A stretch of 64,000 bases of DNA, taken from positions 1,488,001 to 1,552,000 of the forward strand of contig OZ244251.1 of NCBI GenBank assembly GCA_965217175.1, written 5' to 3'. The DNA is from Bin87 sp965217175. Lineage in GTDB: Bacteria; Chloroflexota; Dehalococcoidia; Lucifugimonadales; UBA3495. This document shows positions 9,537 through 18,771 of this stretch, piece by piece (position 1 is the stretch's first letter; every line of letters begins with the position of its first letter). The translations under genes and the position numbers were made by a program. Under the pieces are notes generated by a model. That model saw only the letters and a program-made list of their open reading frames with translations, ran no database searches and was not told where the DNA came from.

Positions 9537-10340
9537 TCAATTGCTCCTCGGGCGAGCGTTGAGCATCTCGACCCGTACCTCCATTGCTCTGGGATATAGC
9601 GCCGGGCCAAACTGGTTGAACATCGCCACGTCGGCCGCATCGCGCCCATAACCGACGGCAACTCGCCCTCCACGTGGAACGGCCTGCGTTGCATCGAAGG
9701 TGTACCAACGGCCACCTACGTACGCCTCGAACCAAGCGTGAAAATCCATCGGCTCGAGTTCGTGCAGATAGCCTACAACGATACGCGCTGGGATACAGAG
9801 ACTGCGGGATAACGCGATACCCAAATGAGTGAGCTCGCGGCACACGCCCTCGCGCTGCTGGTTGACCTAGACTGCCGACATCTGAAAATTGCTGGAATCT
9901 GGATTGAAGTGCACGGAGGTGCGGATCCACCCTACAATTCTAGCCACTTGATCGTAGCCGGGCTCGACGCCGTCTACGAGTTCCCTACCGAGGTCTATAA
10001 ACCGGTCGGACTCGCAATAACGGCTGGGAAGAAGATAGGTTAGAACCTCGTCTGGTAGATTATGCACCTCGTCAAATGGCGCACCAGGCGATACGTCAAC
10101 GCCGTCTGCGGTTGAAACGTCCGCAGATCTACGGATAGAAAACTCACCTGCGGGTGCTATCAATCGCTCGCACAGGTTACCGTAACTGTCCGCATACTTT
10201 CTGATCGGTACGCTTGGCGTCAATGTGCATTCTTCATGCCCCACCCACTGTTGTGCTCCGCTTCGAGGGCGGAGCATCAGGATAAAAGGCGTAGGGACGC
10301 TCACATCAAAGGTAATATCACAACTTGTACGAAGCCACAT
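9537..10340 (-). pseudogene. Transglutaminase-like protein gene with an amber codon
   Basis: A cysteine-protease-type transglutaminase of about 267 codons. The catalytic triad is all present: Cys in REGVCREL, His in MDFHAWFEAYV, Asp in YTFDATQ. The N-terminal region (MWLRTSCDITFDVSVPTP) is the usual beta-rich domain. A TAG at 9867-9869 interrupts SAV-stop-VNQQREGVCR, where Glu is expected (GAG to TAG); the frame is otherwise open throughout. The start at 10340 is preceded by TAAGGGA. Family members hydrolyse or cross-link amide bonds, but the substrate here is unknown. Without readthrough the product ends before the catalytic Cys. Confidence 0.85.
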
Positions 10341-10496
10341 TTCGATTCCCTTACTTGTTAAAACCACGTTACGGGCCGGCAATGAACCGGTGTTACAGGG
10401 CGCCTTGTCAAGGTGGTGTACTTGTTCAGTACATGTGAGACGGAGCAGGGGCCAGCAGGTCTGGATGGTAGTGGTGAAGATACTCGGTTGGGGTTA

Positions 10497-11309
10497 GGGC
10501 CTGTTCACACTAACGGTGCTGAAATGTTATCATCGCCGCATGGAGATTACAGCAGCTCAGTACGAACGCATTGCACCGGTCCTGCCCGTTCAGCGGGGGA
10601 ACGTCAAACTGTCGAACTTGCAAGTGCTCAACGCGATTCTGTATGTCGCTGAGCAGGGCTGCAAGTGGCGGGGGTTGCCGGCCCGATTCGGCAACTGGCA
10701 TACCGTCTACACACGGATGAACCGCTGGTCGAAGAATGGGGTGCTCGACCGGGTGTTTGAACACCTCCAGCGGGAACAGATCGTGCGCATCAAACTCGAA
10801 GCGGTAGCGATGGACAGCACCATCGTCAAGGTCCACCCCGATGGCACGGGCGCGTTAACAAAAACGGACCTCAGTCTATCGGCAAGTCCCGGGGCAGCTG
10901 GACCACCAAGATTCATATGGTTGCCGCGGATGCTCGAACCGCCATAACGTTCTCGCTTCCCCTGGACAGGCCCACGACGCGCCGGAAGGGCGTAAGCTGC
11001 TGACCCGTCTTGACCCGCAACGCCCGGGCCTGTCCAGGTTGATGGACCGGGCATATGAGGGCAATGAGACCCGCCAACTCGCCTTGGCCTTGGGGTTCAT
11101 GCCGGTGGTGCCACCCCTGAGCACCCGTGTACACCCATGGGCGTATGATCGGAAGATGTACCAGAGGCGGAATGAGATCGAGCGGTTATTCCGTCGGTTG
11201 AAGGGATTTCGCCGCGTCTTCTCCCGTTTTGAGAAGCTCGACGTGCTCTTCCTCGGGTTCATCTCATTCGCACTCATTCTCGATGCACTGCGTTAGTGTG
11301 AACAGGCCC
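10497..11309. mobile_element. Complete IS5-type insertion sequence
   Basis: An 813-bp element with perfect 19-bp terminal inverted repeats, GGGCCTGTTCACACTAACG at 10497-10515 and its complement at 11291-11309. TA lies on both sides and is consistent with a 2-bp target duplication. It holds one transposase read in two frames. Size, ends and layout fit IS427-like members of IS5. This is the only element in the window with intact ends and all catalytic residues. Confidence 0.9.
10540..11296 (+). CDS. IS5-type transposase in two frames (-1 shift)
   Basis: The first frame (MEITAAQYERIAPVLP...) encodes the N-terminal helix-turn-helix and the first catalytic Asp (AMDSTIVKVHPDG). A -1 shift at the ACAAAAACG run near 10870 reaches the second frame: NGPQSIGKSRG, then the second Asp (RLMDRAYEG) and Glu (RRNEIERLFRRLKG), ending LDALR. 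Programmed -1 frameshifting is known in this IS group, and the A run could serve as a slip site, but five A residues is a weak site, so plain mutation is possible. The left inverted repeat overlaps the upstream region. The ATG at 10540 was chosen by family start; it has no ribosome binding site. Confidence 0.82.
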
Positions 11310-11678
11310 TAGCCTACGGTTCCCCTTTTTAGACACCCTCTTAGGCATGTCTTATCCCCCATGTTGTCTGGGACCCTAACATTGATCCCGGATCGGTTTT
11401 CGGGTGTCAGGTGAACCTACGCCCACACAGTCAAAGCAGGAGATTCGTTGGCCCAGGTGTCGGTGGGAGAAATATGAACCCCCTGAATGTGCAACAAAGT
11501 GAGGCGACCCTTCACCACCCCAACTGAAACGCCCTCGCCATTCCCCTGGGACTTGCCCGCAGCCGCTCCAGGCCGTAAAGTATAGGCGCCGTCAACTCTA
11601 CCCACTGAGAACGCTGCCCCATACCCTCATGCCGGGCAGGGAGCGGCGGGTAGGATCCGTCTCCAAAGGGAGGTCCAG
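11310..11678. other. Upstream region of the FMN oxidase
   Basis: 369 bases between the IS5-type element and the first FMN oxidase. No gene was recognised. The IS insertion may have separated the oxidase from its native promoter; none is obvious close to the start apart from the ribosome binding site AAGGGAGG. Confidence 0.45.
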
Positions 11679-12779
11679 ATGCGACTCGACCCCATCAACC
11701 TTTACGATTACGAGGAACGTGCCAGGCTGGTCCTGCCCCACGACGATTGGGACACCATCGACGCCGGGGCTATGGACATGTTCACCACCCGGCGCAACCG
11801 AACCGCCTTCGAGGAACTGACTCTGCGCCCCAGGTTCCTCCGCGACATCGGGGAAAGGGACCTTTCGACCACCATGCTGGGCAATGAACTCAGTATGCCT
11901 GTGTTCGTCAGCCCCGCAGGTTCCCATCACCGAGCCCATCCCGAGGGAGAGGTGGCCACCGCCCGCGGCGCAAGCATGTCCAACACCCTGATGATGCTCA
12001 GCACCGGTTCCAACTGCAGCATGGAAGAGGTCGCCGAGGAAGCCACCAGCCCCCTCTTCTTCCAGCTCTACCACCGGGGTTACGACCTCACCGAAATGCT
12101 GGTCCGCCGCGCCGAAGAGGCCGGGTTCAAGGCCATCACCCTGACGGTGGACACCCCCACCCCCAGCCCCAAGGAGCGTGACCTGCGCAACCGTTACGAC
12201 CGGAACTTCGAGCAGGGCAACTTCCGGGGCGTCAACAAGCCGGAGAACGTGCTACGCGGCACCGACGAGTCCGTCGGCTGGAACGTCAACCGCACCGTTC
12301 CCCTCACCTGGCAGGAGCTTGAATGGCTCCGCGGCCTCACCGGCCTGCCCCTGGTGCTCAAGGGCATCCGCACCGCCGAGGACGCCCACATCGCCGCCGA
12401 GAGCGGTGTCGACGGTATCCTGGTATCGACCCACGGTGGACGCCAACTGGACATGACCATGGGTGCAATCGAGATGCTGCCCGAGGTCGTCGATGCGGTC
12501 AAGGGAAATTGCGAAGTCTACGTTGACTCCGGCGTCCGCCGCGGCAGTGACGTCATCAAGGCACTGGCCTTGGGAGCCAAGGCCGTTGGCATCGGGCGTC
12601 CCCTCTTTTGGGGGCTGGCCATCAACGGGGCCGAGGGCGTCCACGGCGTCCTGGAACTGCTCCGGGAAGAGATCGATCGGGCCATGGCCTACTGCGGCCA
12701 GACCTCCGTCCAGGACCTGGAGCCAAACCTGATTAACGTCCCCCAAGGCTGGGGAGCCCCGCCCCAACCCGACTTCTAA
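11679..12779 (+). CDS. FMN-dependent 2-hydroxyacid oxidase/dehydrogenase
   Basis: A 366-residue TIM-barrel flavoprotein of the glycolate/lactate oxidase family, which oxidises an alpha-hydroxy acid to the keto acid. Visible family features are MPVFVSPAG near residue 75, FFQLY (FMN and substrate loop), LTVDTP, KERDLRN, the Lys in LVLKGI, and the catalytic His and substrate-binding Arg in STHGGRQLD. The usual Asn before His is Thr here. The C-terminal phosphate-binding loop YVDSGVRRGSD and GRPLFWG are intact. GGGAGG lies 8 bases before the ATG. It probably belonged with the 14.6-20 kb cluster, from which an IS701-like element inserted one base after its stop codon now separates it. A paralogue lies at 18772-19956. 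Confidence 0.92.
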   Translation: MRLDPINLYDYEERARLVLPHDDWDTIDAGAMDMFTTRRNRTAFEELTLRPRFLRDIGERDLSTTMLGNELSMPVFVSPAGSHHRAHPEGEVATARGASMSNTLMMLSTGSNCSMEEVAEEATSPLFFQLYHRGYDLTEMLVRRAEEAGFKAITLTVDTPTPSPKERDLRNRYDRNFEQGNFRGVNKPENVLRGTDESVGWNVNRTVPLTWQELEWLRGLTGLPLVLKGIRTAEDAHIAAESGVDGILVSTHGGRQLDMTMGAIEMLPEVVDAVKGNCEVYVDSGVRRGSDVIKALALGAKAVGIGRPLFWGLAINGAEGVHGVLELLREEIDRAMAYCGQTSVQDLEPNLINVPQGWGAPPQPDF

Positions 12780-12780
12780 G

Positions 12781-14246
12781 CTGGACTTTGTACATTCAAG
12801 CGGCGTAGGCGAGGGAATCGATGAGCCGGGCACACAACTCGGGGAGGTCTTTTCCCGGTCGTCGTTTGGCGCCGACGTTGAATAATTGTGGGATGCCATC
12901 CACAGGTGTCGTCGCGCCAATGCGATGGCGTCGACAAAGGTGGGTGCCGGTTTGATGTACCAGGCCGCGGTGCGCTGTGTTATCGGGTGGTCTTTTTGCA
13001 ACGAGTGGGCGGCCAATGCCACCCAGGAAAACTGCCCCATCAGTATCGGCGTGGTGCGAGCGATGGCTCGGTCCGACCATTGGCGCTGGGTTTCCAGGCC
13101 CAGGTAAGCCCTCACCTCCTGGTAGGTGACTTGCCGTTGCCAGCGCAGCACAAACCACTCCAGGATCTGAGTCGGAGCCGCGGTTTGGTCAGTACAGAGC
13201 AGGGCCTGGGTGTCGAGTTCTTCCTGGGGGTCTCGGAGGGGTCTCGGATTAATACCCAGCGGATGGGTACGGGATGTTCGCCATGGTAATACCAGACGCG
13301 GTCTGGGAGGCGAGTTCCAGGGTTTGGATGGTGCCGTCGTACCAGGACACCGACGCGGTTAGCCACGGCAGGTCGGGGACATGGAGGAGTTCTTTGAGGG
13401 TGGGCCGACGTGATCCCTTCACTCGGGGCCGGCCGCTTTGTCCCGGTTGTCGAGGTGGAGCCGGATCGTAAAGGCCAGCATCCAGGCGCAGTCTGGTGAT
13501 CAGCGCAACGGGCTCACGGAGGGACTGGCAGCAGTGCAGCAGGTCCAGCACGGCGTAGCCGTGGTCGCCCACGATCACCCGGGAGCGGTTGGGCAGCCAG
13601 CGGCGCAGTTGCAAGATCATCTGGCGAGCCCAGTCGGTGAGCTTCTTGTGGCGGCGTCCCTGTCGCTGGCAATTCCGTGTCGATGGCGCCAGCACGGTGA
13701 GGAAGGGTAGGCCCCAGTGCCGACCGGCCTAGCGGATGTGTCCCAATCACATCAGGGAAACCCAACGCAAACCACTGGCCTTGACCGTATAGCTCCGATT
13801 GGAGCGCACGGCGTCGCGGTAAACGCCCAAGGCACTGATCTGCGACCCCCGACGCCGCTCCAGAGTTTCGTCGATGCCGAACACCAATGGACCGTCGCCG
13901 TGGTTGAGGCGCTGTAACAGCAGCCTAAGCAGGACCTGAGATACCTCAAGGGGCGACCACGCGGCCCGGTTCAGCACATGATGGTATCGGGCATAGTTGC
14001 CGTCGCCGCTGAGACCCATGACGCGCAGTGCCGCCGCCACCGTGCGCTGGCCCGGGGACAGGACCGCGCCCACCAGCAACACCTGGGCTTTGCGCCAGGT
14101 CCGGTTTTGGAACAGCGCGGCGAAGGGGATGAGAACGGCTACAATGGCGTCCGGCAAGGTAAGCATTGGTTGACCTAATGTAAGACGTCGGGTCAACCCA
14201 GCTTACCCTGCCTTTTTCATATTTCTAGTTTTTGTACAAAGTCCAG
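12781..14246 (-). mobile_element. Degenerate IS701-like insertion sequence
   Basis: The ends are a perfect inverted repeat: CTGGACTTTGTACA at 12781-12794 and TGTACAAAGTCCAG at 14233-14246. The match extends two bases further on each side (AG...CT). The left end lies immediately after the TAA of the FMN oxidase. The element contains one minus-strand transposase gene with several lesions. No clear target duplication was seen. Confidence 0.75.
12796..14166 (-). pseudogene. IS701-like DDE transposase, multiply disrupted
   Basis: Starts MLTLPDAIVAVLIPFAALF and contains the DDE-type blocks FGIDETLERRRG, VIVGDHGYAVLD and a C-terminal region with VTYQEVRAYLG and RQWSDRAIARTT. In-frame TGA (13747-13749) and TAG (13729-13731) replace what should be Trp codons in SLM-stop-LGHIR-stop-AGRHWG. 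Frameshifts follow near 13290, 13225 and 12880 before the native tail RLIDSLAYAA. All pieces align in order, so this is one decayed copy rather than several fragments. Confidence 0.85.
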
Positions 14247-14579
14247 CTGAAGCCTTGCCTGTTCTTATTACGTCAAAATCGCATTACCCATGAGGTGAAT
14301 TTGACATTTTTGCTGGTCAGTTAGCGAGGACATTTTCGCTGAACGTCGACAACTGTGGCGGAGCAAACTGTACCACCGGCGGAATGCCTGACGGCTCTGA
14401 CAGGAGGGACGGTACAGCTATGGAGATGGTGGTAAGGCCGGCTTTGGCGGGGCGCTAATCGGCGGCCGGCCGGGCCGAAATGGGGTTGTGGGCGATTGGC
14501 GCGTTGACAGCACTATCTACGAGGATTACACTCGCACCGGCCGAACCGCGAATAATCCAACGTCCTTTATGGGCCGATA
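14247..14579. other. Spacer with IS-end-like repeats and promoter
   Basis: 333 bases before the catabolic cluster. Two near copies of GACATTTTTGCTG / GACATTTTCGCTG at about 14299 and 14331 look like the end of a lost IS. The promoter at 14504-14532 is listed separately. No open frame is supported. Confidence 0.45.
14504..14532 (+). promoter_or_regulatory. Sigma70-like promoter of the UGSC cluster
   Basis: A perfect TTGACA -35 (14504-14509), a 17-base spacer and TACACT as -10 (14527-14532, 4 of 6). Transcription would begin about 40 bases before the ATG at 14580. It sits where a promoter for the whole plus-strand cluster is expected. Confidence 0.65.
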
Positions 14580-15611
14580 ATGCTTTCCACCGACGTTTCT
14601 GATGCCATCGAATTGATGTTCGAGACCGGGTGGACCGATGGCCTGCCGGTCGTGCCGCCGTCTGAACCCTTGGTCCGCCGGTTCGTGGAGAGCACTGGCC
14701 GCGGGGGCGACGAACTCATCGCGGAGCTGCCGCCCCTGGGCGGACGGGCCACCGTCGAGCGCATCGCTGTCAACGCTGCCATGGCGGGCTGTCTACCGGA
14801 GCACATGCCGGTGGTCATCACCGCCCTTGAAGCGATGATGGACGAGCGGTTCAACCTGCGGGGCGTGATGTGCTCCACCGGCATCCACACTCCGCTGTTG
14901 ATCGTCAACGGCCCCATCGTCAAGGAGCTGGACATCAACGCCGGCTACAACTGCTTCGGCTCCGGTTGGCGCGCCAATGGCACCATCGGCCGCGCGGTCA
15001 AGCTGGCCCTGCTCAACCTGGGCGGCGCCATACCTGGCGAGACCAACAAGGCCACCTTCGGCCACCCCGGCGCCTACACCTACTGCGTTGCCGAGGACGA
15101 GGACGCCAACCCTTGGGAGCCGATGCACGTCGAGCTCGGCTTCGCCCCGACCGACAGCACGGTGTCGGTGTTCCCGGCGGAGGCGCCTCACAACATCATG
15201 TACCACGCCTCCCACTCGCGGAACTTCCTGACCGTTGTTGCCGACACCATGTGCACCTTGGGCAACGTGCAGATGTACGTCATGGGTGACACCTTCGTGG
15301 TCATTGGCCCCGAGCACGCCAAGTTCCTCCACCGCGACGGCTGGAACAAACGGGACATCCGCCAGTTCCTCTTCGAGCACGCCCGCAAGCCGGTACGGAA
15401 ACTCCGCCAGGGCGGCCCGCCCCAAGGCGACTCCCGCCGCGGCCACTTCTGGCCCAGGTACATCGACGCCGACGACGACGACCAGATGGTGCCGGTGGTC
15501 CGCGCCCCGGACCGCATCAACATTTTCGTCGCCGGTGGCGCCGGCGGCCCCCACTCGGCCTACCTGCCGGGCTGGGGCTCTCGCAGGGTCACGCGAAAGA
15601 TCCAACGTTGA
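14580..15611 (+). CDS. Partner protein of UGSC-type selenoprotein, function unknown
   Basis: A 343-residue soluble protein. Conserved-looking blocks are TDGLPVVPPSE at about 20, AVNAAMAGCLPEHMPVV at 65-80, LIVNGPIVKELDINAGYNCFG at about 105-125 (quoted as the start and end of the block), RANGTIGRAVKL, and a PWEPMHVELGF segment. I recognise this as a family of uncharacterised proteins that occurs next to, or joined with, UGSC-motif proteins. No membrane segment or signal peptide is visible. It is first in the cluster, 22 bases upstream of the selenoprotein start, so co-expression is very likely. Several Cys residues could be redox partners of the downstream Sec. The start codon lacks a clear ribosome binding site. 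Confidence 0.8.
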   Translation: MLSTDVSDAIELMFETGWTDGLPVVPPSEPLVRRFVESTGRGGDELIAELPPLGGRATVERIAVNAAMAGCLPEHMPVVITALEAMMDERFNLRGVMCSTGIHTPLLIVNGPIVKELDINAGYNCFGSGWRANGTIGRAVKLALLNLGGAIPGETNKATFGHPGAYTYCVAEDEDANPWEPMHVELGFAPTDSTVSVFPAEAPHNIMYHASHSRNFLTVVADTMCTLGNVQMYVMGDTFVVIGPEHAKFLHRDGWNKRDIRQFLFEHARKPVRKLRQGGPPQGDSRRGHFWPRYIDADDDDQMVPVVRAPDRINIFVAGGAGGPHSAYLPGWGSRRVTRKIQR

Positions 15612-15633
15612 TTGGAGAATTGTAGAGGGAACG

Positions 15634-16191
15634 ATGACTGTCACGAACTACCAAGACCGGATGCGGGAACTGGGTTTGGCCCTGCCCATCGACCCGGAGG
15701 CGGCGTACCGCTGGCGGCCCGCGCCCCGGTTGGACACGCTACACGACAAGGTCGGTGGCCTTTTGGGCAACCGCAAGGCCAATGCCGAGCTCCTGTTGCA
15801 GAACCTGGGCGAGCGGCTGGCCAAGGACCTGGAACTGGGCAACATCGTCGCCGTGGACAAGTACGTCTATTCCCGGCCGGCCGCCGATGAGATAATAAGC
15901 GAGCTCTCCGAGCGGTGCGACTTCGTGGTCACCGCGATTGCCGATTGAGGATCCTGCACCGCGTGCAGTATGCACGACGCAATGACCCTGGAGAACCTCG
16001 GCATCCCCACGGTGGTGGTCTGCACCGACCCGTTCCTGGACTCGGCCTTCCGCCACGCCCGCACCTTTGGCCGCCGCGACTTCCACCCACTGGGCATTCC
16101 CCATCCCTTGGGCAGTCTGACGGCCGACCAGGTCTCGGTCCGCGCCGGGGAGTTGAAACAGGCGGTTATCGATACGCTGACAACCTACTAG
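15634..16191 (+). CDS. UGSC-motif selenoprotein (in-frame UGA = Sec)
   Basis: Reading through TGA at 15946-15948 gives one 185-residue protein starting MTVTNYQDRMRELG, with Sec at position 105 in ADU-GSC-TACSMHD, then LGIPTVVVCTDPF, ending DTLTTY. U-G-S-C is the signature of the UGSC family of (seleno)proteins known from metagenomes, in which Cys can replace Sec. The frame on both sides is clean, and a hairpin of bacterial SECIS type starts 13 bases after the UGA. The ribosome binding site is AGAGGGA. Cys108 and Cys111 follow the Sec and suggest a thiol/selenol redox centre. Biochemical function is unknown; the neighbours are flavin oxidoreductases. selA, selB and tRNA-Sec are not in this window. 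Without recoding the product would stop at residue 104. Confidence 0.85.
15962..15976 (+). promoter_or_regulatory. Candidate bacterial SECIS hairpin
   Basis: CGTGCA-GTA-TGCACG forms a perfect 6-bp stem whose 3-base loop begins with G, 20 bases after the UGA. Bacterial SECIS elements lie within the coding sequence just downstream of UGA, with a G at the start of a small apical loop about 16-37 bases away, and this fits. A competing hairpin CTGCAC-CGC-GTGCAG overlaps it. Confidence 0.6.
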
Positions 16192-16246
16192 AGCGACCAA
16201 CAACCTACTCCCCGGTGTTACCGGGCGCGATCGAGGACGTGAAGAC

Positions 16247-17140
16247 ATGATCACAGTCGGCAACGGCAAGTACACCTACGAGCAAGTGGAGAATTGGGAG
16301 AAGCTGCCCGAGGGATGGGAGCTGGGACAGACTGCCATCGTCACCGACTCCGAGGACCGGGTGTATCTCTTCAACCGCGGCGAACACCCGCTGATCGTCC
16401 TGGATCGGGACGGCAACTATCTCGCCTCCTGGGGTGAGGGTGTTCTCACCGACGCCCACGGCATGTTCATCGACGCGGACCAGAACCTCTACCTGCCGGT
16501 CAAGAACAGCCACGTGGTCCTCAAGTACGACCCCAAGGGCAACCTGCTGATGACCATGGGCGAGTGGGACAAGCCCTCAGACACCGGCTGGTCGGGGAAC
16601 TACAGCGACCCGGCCGTCAGGGCGGCCGGGCCATTCAACCGCCCCAGCGACATCGCAATTTCCCCAGACGGTCTCCTGTACATCTCCGACGGCTACGGCA
16701 ACGCCAGGGTGCACCGGTTCACCCCCGACGGCGAGCTGGTGGACTCCTGGGGCGCGCCGGGGAAGACCGGTCCCGGCGAATTCCACGTCCCCCACGGGGT
16801 CTGGGTGCACACGGACGGGCGGGTGTTCGTGGCCGACCGCGAGAACAACCGCATCCAGATCTTCGACTCCGAGGGCAGCTACCTTGAGCAGTGGCTGAAC
16901 CTGGCCCGACCCTGCGACATCTACATCGACGACGACGAGGCGGTGTACGTGCCGGAGCTGGACGGTTTCATGACCATTCTGGACATCGAGGGCGACATCA
17001 TGGCCCGCTGGGGCAGCCCCTCGGACGCCGGGTGGGGCAACGGCGCCCACGCCGTCTGGGTCGACTCCCACGGCGACATCTATGCGAACCAGAACCTCGA
17101 AGGCGAGCGGCTGATCAAGTACCGCCACGTCGGAGGTTGA
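16247..17140 (+). CDS. NHL-repeat beta-propeller protein
   Basis: A 297-residue protein built of repeated propeller blades. Recurrent motifs include LIVLDRDGNYLASWG, LYISDGYGNARVHRFTPDG, VFVADRENNRIQIFDSEG and DIYIDDDEAVYVPELDG. These resemble NHL repeats and the lyase domain of peptidyl-alpha-hydroxyglycine alpha-amidating lyase. No signal peptide is present, so it is probably cytoplasmic. Catalysis is uncertain; similar propellers hydrolyse lactones or bind ligands. It follows the selenoprotein by 55 bases with a GAGGA ribosome binding site, suggesting the same operon. A diverged paralogue is at 55765-56643 with the same opening KYTYExVENW. Confidence 0.85.
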   Translation: MITVGNGKYTYEQVENWEKLPEGWELGQTAIVTDSEDRVYLFNRGEHPLIVLDRDGNYLASWGEGVLTDAHGMFIDADQNLYLPVKNSHVVLKYDPKGNLLMTMGEWDKPSDTGWSGNYSDPAVRAAGPFNRPSDIAISPDGLLYISDGYGNARVHRFTPDGELVDSWGAPGKTGPGEFHVPHGVWVHTDGRVFVADRENNRIQIFDSEGSYLEQWLNLARPCDIYIDDDEAVYVPELDGFMTILDIEGDIMARWGSPSDAGWGNGAHAVWVDSHGDIYANQNLEGERLIKYRHVGG

Positions 17141-17219
17141 AGCCCGTTATGCGGGGAAGTTCAAGCCGCCCTTTCTGGAGGGACAGGCTGCCCGCGTTGG
17201 GGCGGGTCAGGGTGAGGAT

Positions 17220-18233
17220 ATGCGCGTTGGTTATCAGGTTGGGCAGGTGGTGCAGCGGGACAGCATCGACCATCAGCAACAGTGGCGGAACCACCTGGAG
17301 CAGTTCCGGGCCTCCCGCGACGCCGGGTTCGACATCTATTGCTGGGCCCACCACTACCTGATCGACCCCTTCCAGCACTTCCAGCCCTGGCCGGTACTGG
17401 CGCGGCTGGCCGCCGAGCCGGGAAACATGAAGCTGGCCACCTCGGTCTTATTGCTGCCGTTGCTGAATCCGGTGGACGTCGCCGAGCAGTCGGCGACCCT
17501 CGACCAGATCGCGGAAGGGCGCTTCATCCTCGGTATCGGGCTGGGTTACCGCCCGGAGGAGTGTGAAGCCTTCGGAACGAAGATGTCCCAGCGCGGCGCC
17601 CGCTGTACCGAGGCTCTCGGCCTGATGCGTCGGCTGTGGAGCGACGAAGAGGTGACCCACCACGGCCGCTACTACAACGTAACCGCGGCGCGGCCCACCG
17701 CCCGGCCCTACCAGAAGCCCCACCCCAAGATCTGGCAGGCCGCGATGAGCGATCCGGCGGTGCGCCGGGTCGGCCGGGGCGGCGACATCCTCTACGTCGG
17801 ACCCGCCCAGTCCAACGCCACCATCCGGCGCCAAATACCGCTGTACCATCAGACCCTCGAGGAAAACGGCTACGACGTTCCCGAGGAGATGGTCATCGTG
17901 CGCGAGTTCTTCTGCGCCCCGACCCACGAGGAGGCGCTGGAGCGGGCAAGGGCCAACTTCGCCAAGAAGTACGAAGTCTACGCCTATCACGGTCTCCACG
18001 GCACCGACGACGAGCTGACCCGGAAGGTGACTGGCGACCTGGAAACGCTGATGGACGACACCTTCTTGGTGGGCAGCCCCGAGGAATGCGTCGAGCAGAT
18101 CGCCGCCTACCACGAAATGGGGTTCACCGATGTGGCTCTGCGGTTGTTCTACCCGGAGATGTCCCAGGCCGAGGTGCTGGAGCATATCGACCTGGTGGGC
18201 CGAGAGGTCATACCGGCATTGCACGCCCTGTAG
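17220..18233 (+). CDS. Luciferase-like (LLM) flavin-dependent oxidoreductase
   Basis: A 337-residue TIM-barrel protein of the bacterial luciferase-like family. Visible features: YCWAHHYLIDPF, LATSVLLLPLLNPVDVAEQ, the hallmark LDQIAEGRFILGIGLGY at about residues 92-108, and C-terminal DDTFLVGSPEECVEQI. Members use reduced FMN or F420 for oxygenation or hydride transfer on organic substrates. It lies 79 bases after the NHL gene, in the same direction. GGTGAGG precedes the ATG closely. The substrate cannot be deduced; SAR202-type genomes carry many such paralogues thought to act on recalcitrant organic matter. Confidence 0.9.
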   Translation: MRVGYQVGQVVQRDSIDHQQQWRNHLEQFRASRDAGFDIYCWAHHYLIDPFQHFQPWPVLARLAAEPGNMKLATSVLLLPLLNPVDVAEQSATLDQIAEGRFILGIGLGYRPEECEAFGTKMSQRGARCTEALGLMRRLWSDEEVTHHGRYYNVTAARPTARPYQKPHPKIWQAAMSDPAVRRVGRGGDILYVGPAQSNATIRRQIPLYHQTLEENGYDVPEEMVIVREFFCAPTHEEALERARANFAKKYEVYAYHGLHGTDDELTRKVTGDLETLMDDTFLVGSPEECVEQIAAYHEMGFTDVALRLFYPEMSQAEVLEHIDLVGREVIPALHAL

Positions 18234-18377
18234 TTCCCCCTCGGGGCCCCGCGGGACGGTGGTGAAAATCCGCCCGCTTCCCGGCATGAAACCGCTTCTC
18301 CCTTCGCAAAATATCCGGGCTGCTGTTAGAATTGCGTATCATCCGTAGCATGGCCTGGTGAGGAGCGCACGAAAACT

Positions 18378-18734
18378 ATGGGCCCCGGTAGCCATGACGA
18401 TATGCTTGAAGTAGCCGTATGGATTGGAGTCGTAGTAGTCGGCCTGGCCGTTCTGGCTTTCCTCGAAGTCCTGCGTTCCAACTCCTTCATCGGCGCTCAC
18501 CGCGGAGAGATCTGGATGGCGCTGCCCACCGTGGCCCTATGCGTGCTGGCTTCCATCGCTGGGGCTGGGGCGGTGCTGTTCTTCTTCCGCTTCTTCCTGG
18601 GCCGCATGTCGCACGTTGTTGCCTGGCCCTATCTAGTGCTGGCCCTGGCAGCCATATTCGCTGTTGGCCACTACCTGCTCCGGCAGCGCACCGCCGGGCC
18701 GGGCCATCCCAACGGGTTCGGATCGGACTGCTGA
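18378..18734 (+). CDS. Small membrane protein, three TM segments
   Basis: 118 residues with hydrophobic segments at about 9-30 (MLEVAVWIGVVVVGLAVLAF), 50-72 (LPTVALCVLASIAGAGAVLF) and 80-100 (VVAWPYLVLALAAIFAVG), and a short polar tail. No family recognised. GAGGAG lies 12 bases before the chosen ATG at 18378; an internal ATG at 18402 is an alternative start. It sits between the LLM gene and the second FMN oxidase in the same direction and might anchor or supply electrons to cluster enzymes, but this is speculation. Confidence 0.62.
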   Translation: MGPGSHDDMLEVAVWIGVVVVGLAVLAFLEVLRSNSFIGAHRGEIWMALPTVALCVLASIAGAGAVLFFFRFFLGRMSHVVAWPYLVLALAAIFAVGHYLLRQRTAGPGHPNGFGSDC

Positions 18735-18771
18735 AGCCGGCCCGCCACGCCCAACCAACTACGGAGGACGC

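Noticed and set aside
14793..15644. 283-codon minus-strand open frame opposite the UGSC partner gene
   Set aside because: The composition (very high Val/Gly/Asp) is that of an antisense frame, and the plus-strand gene has clear conserved blocks and a promoter.
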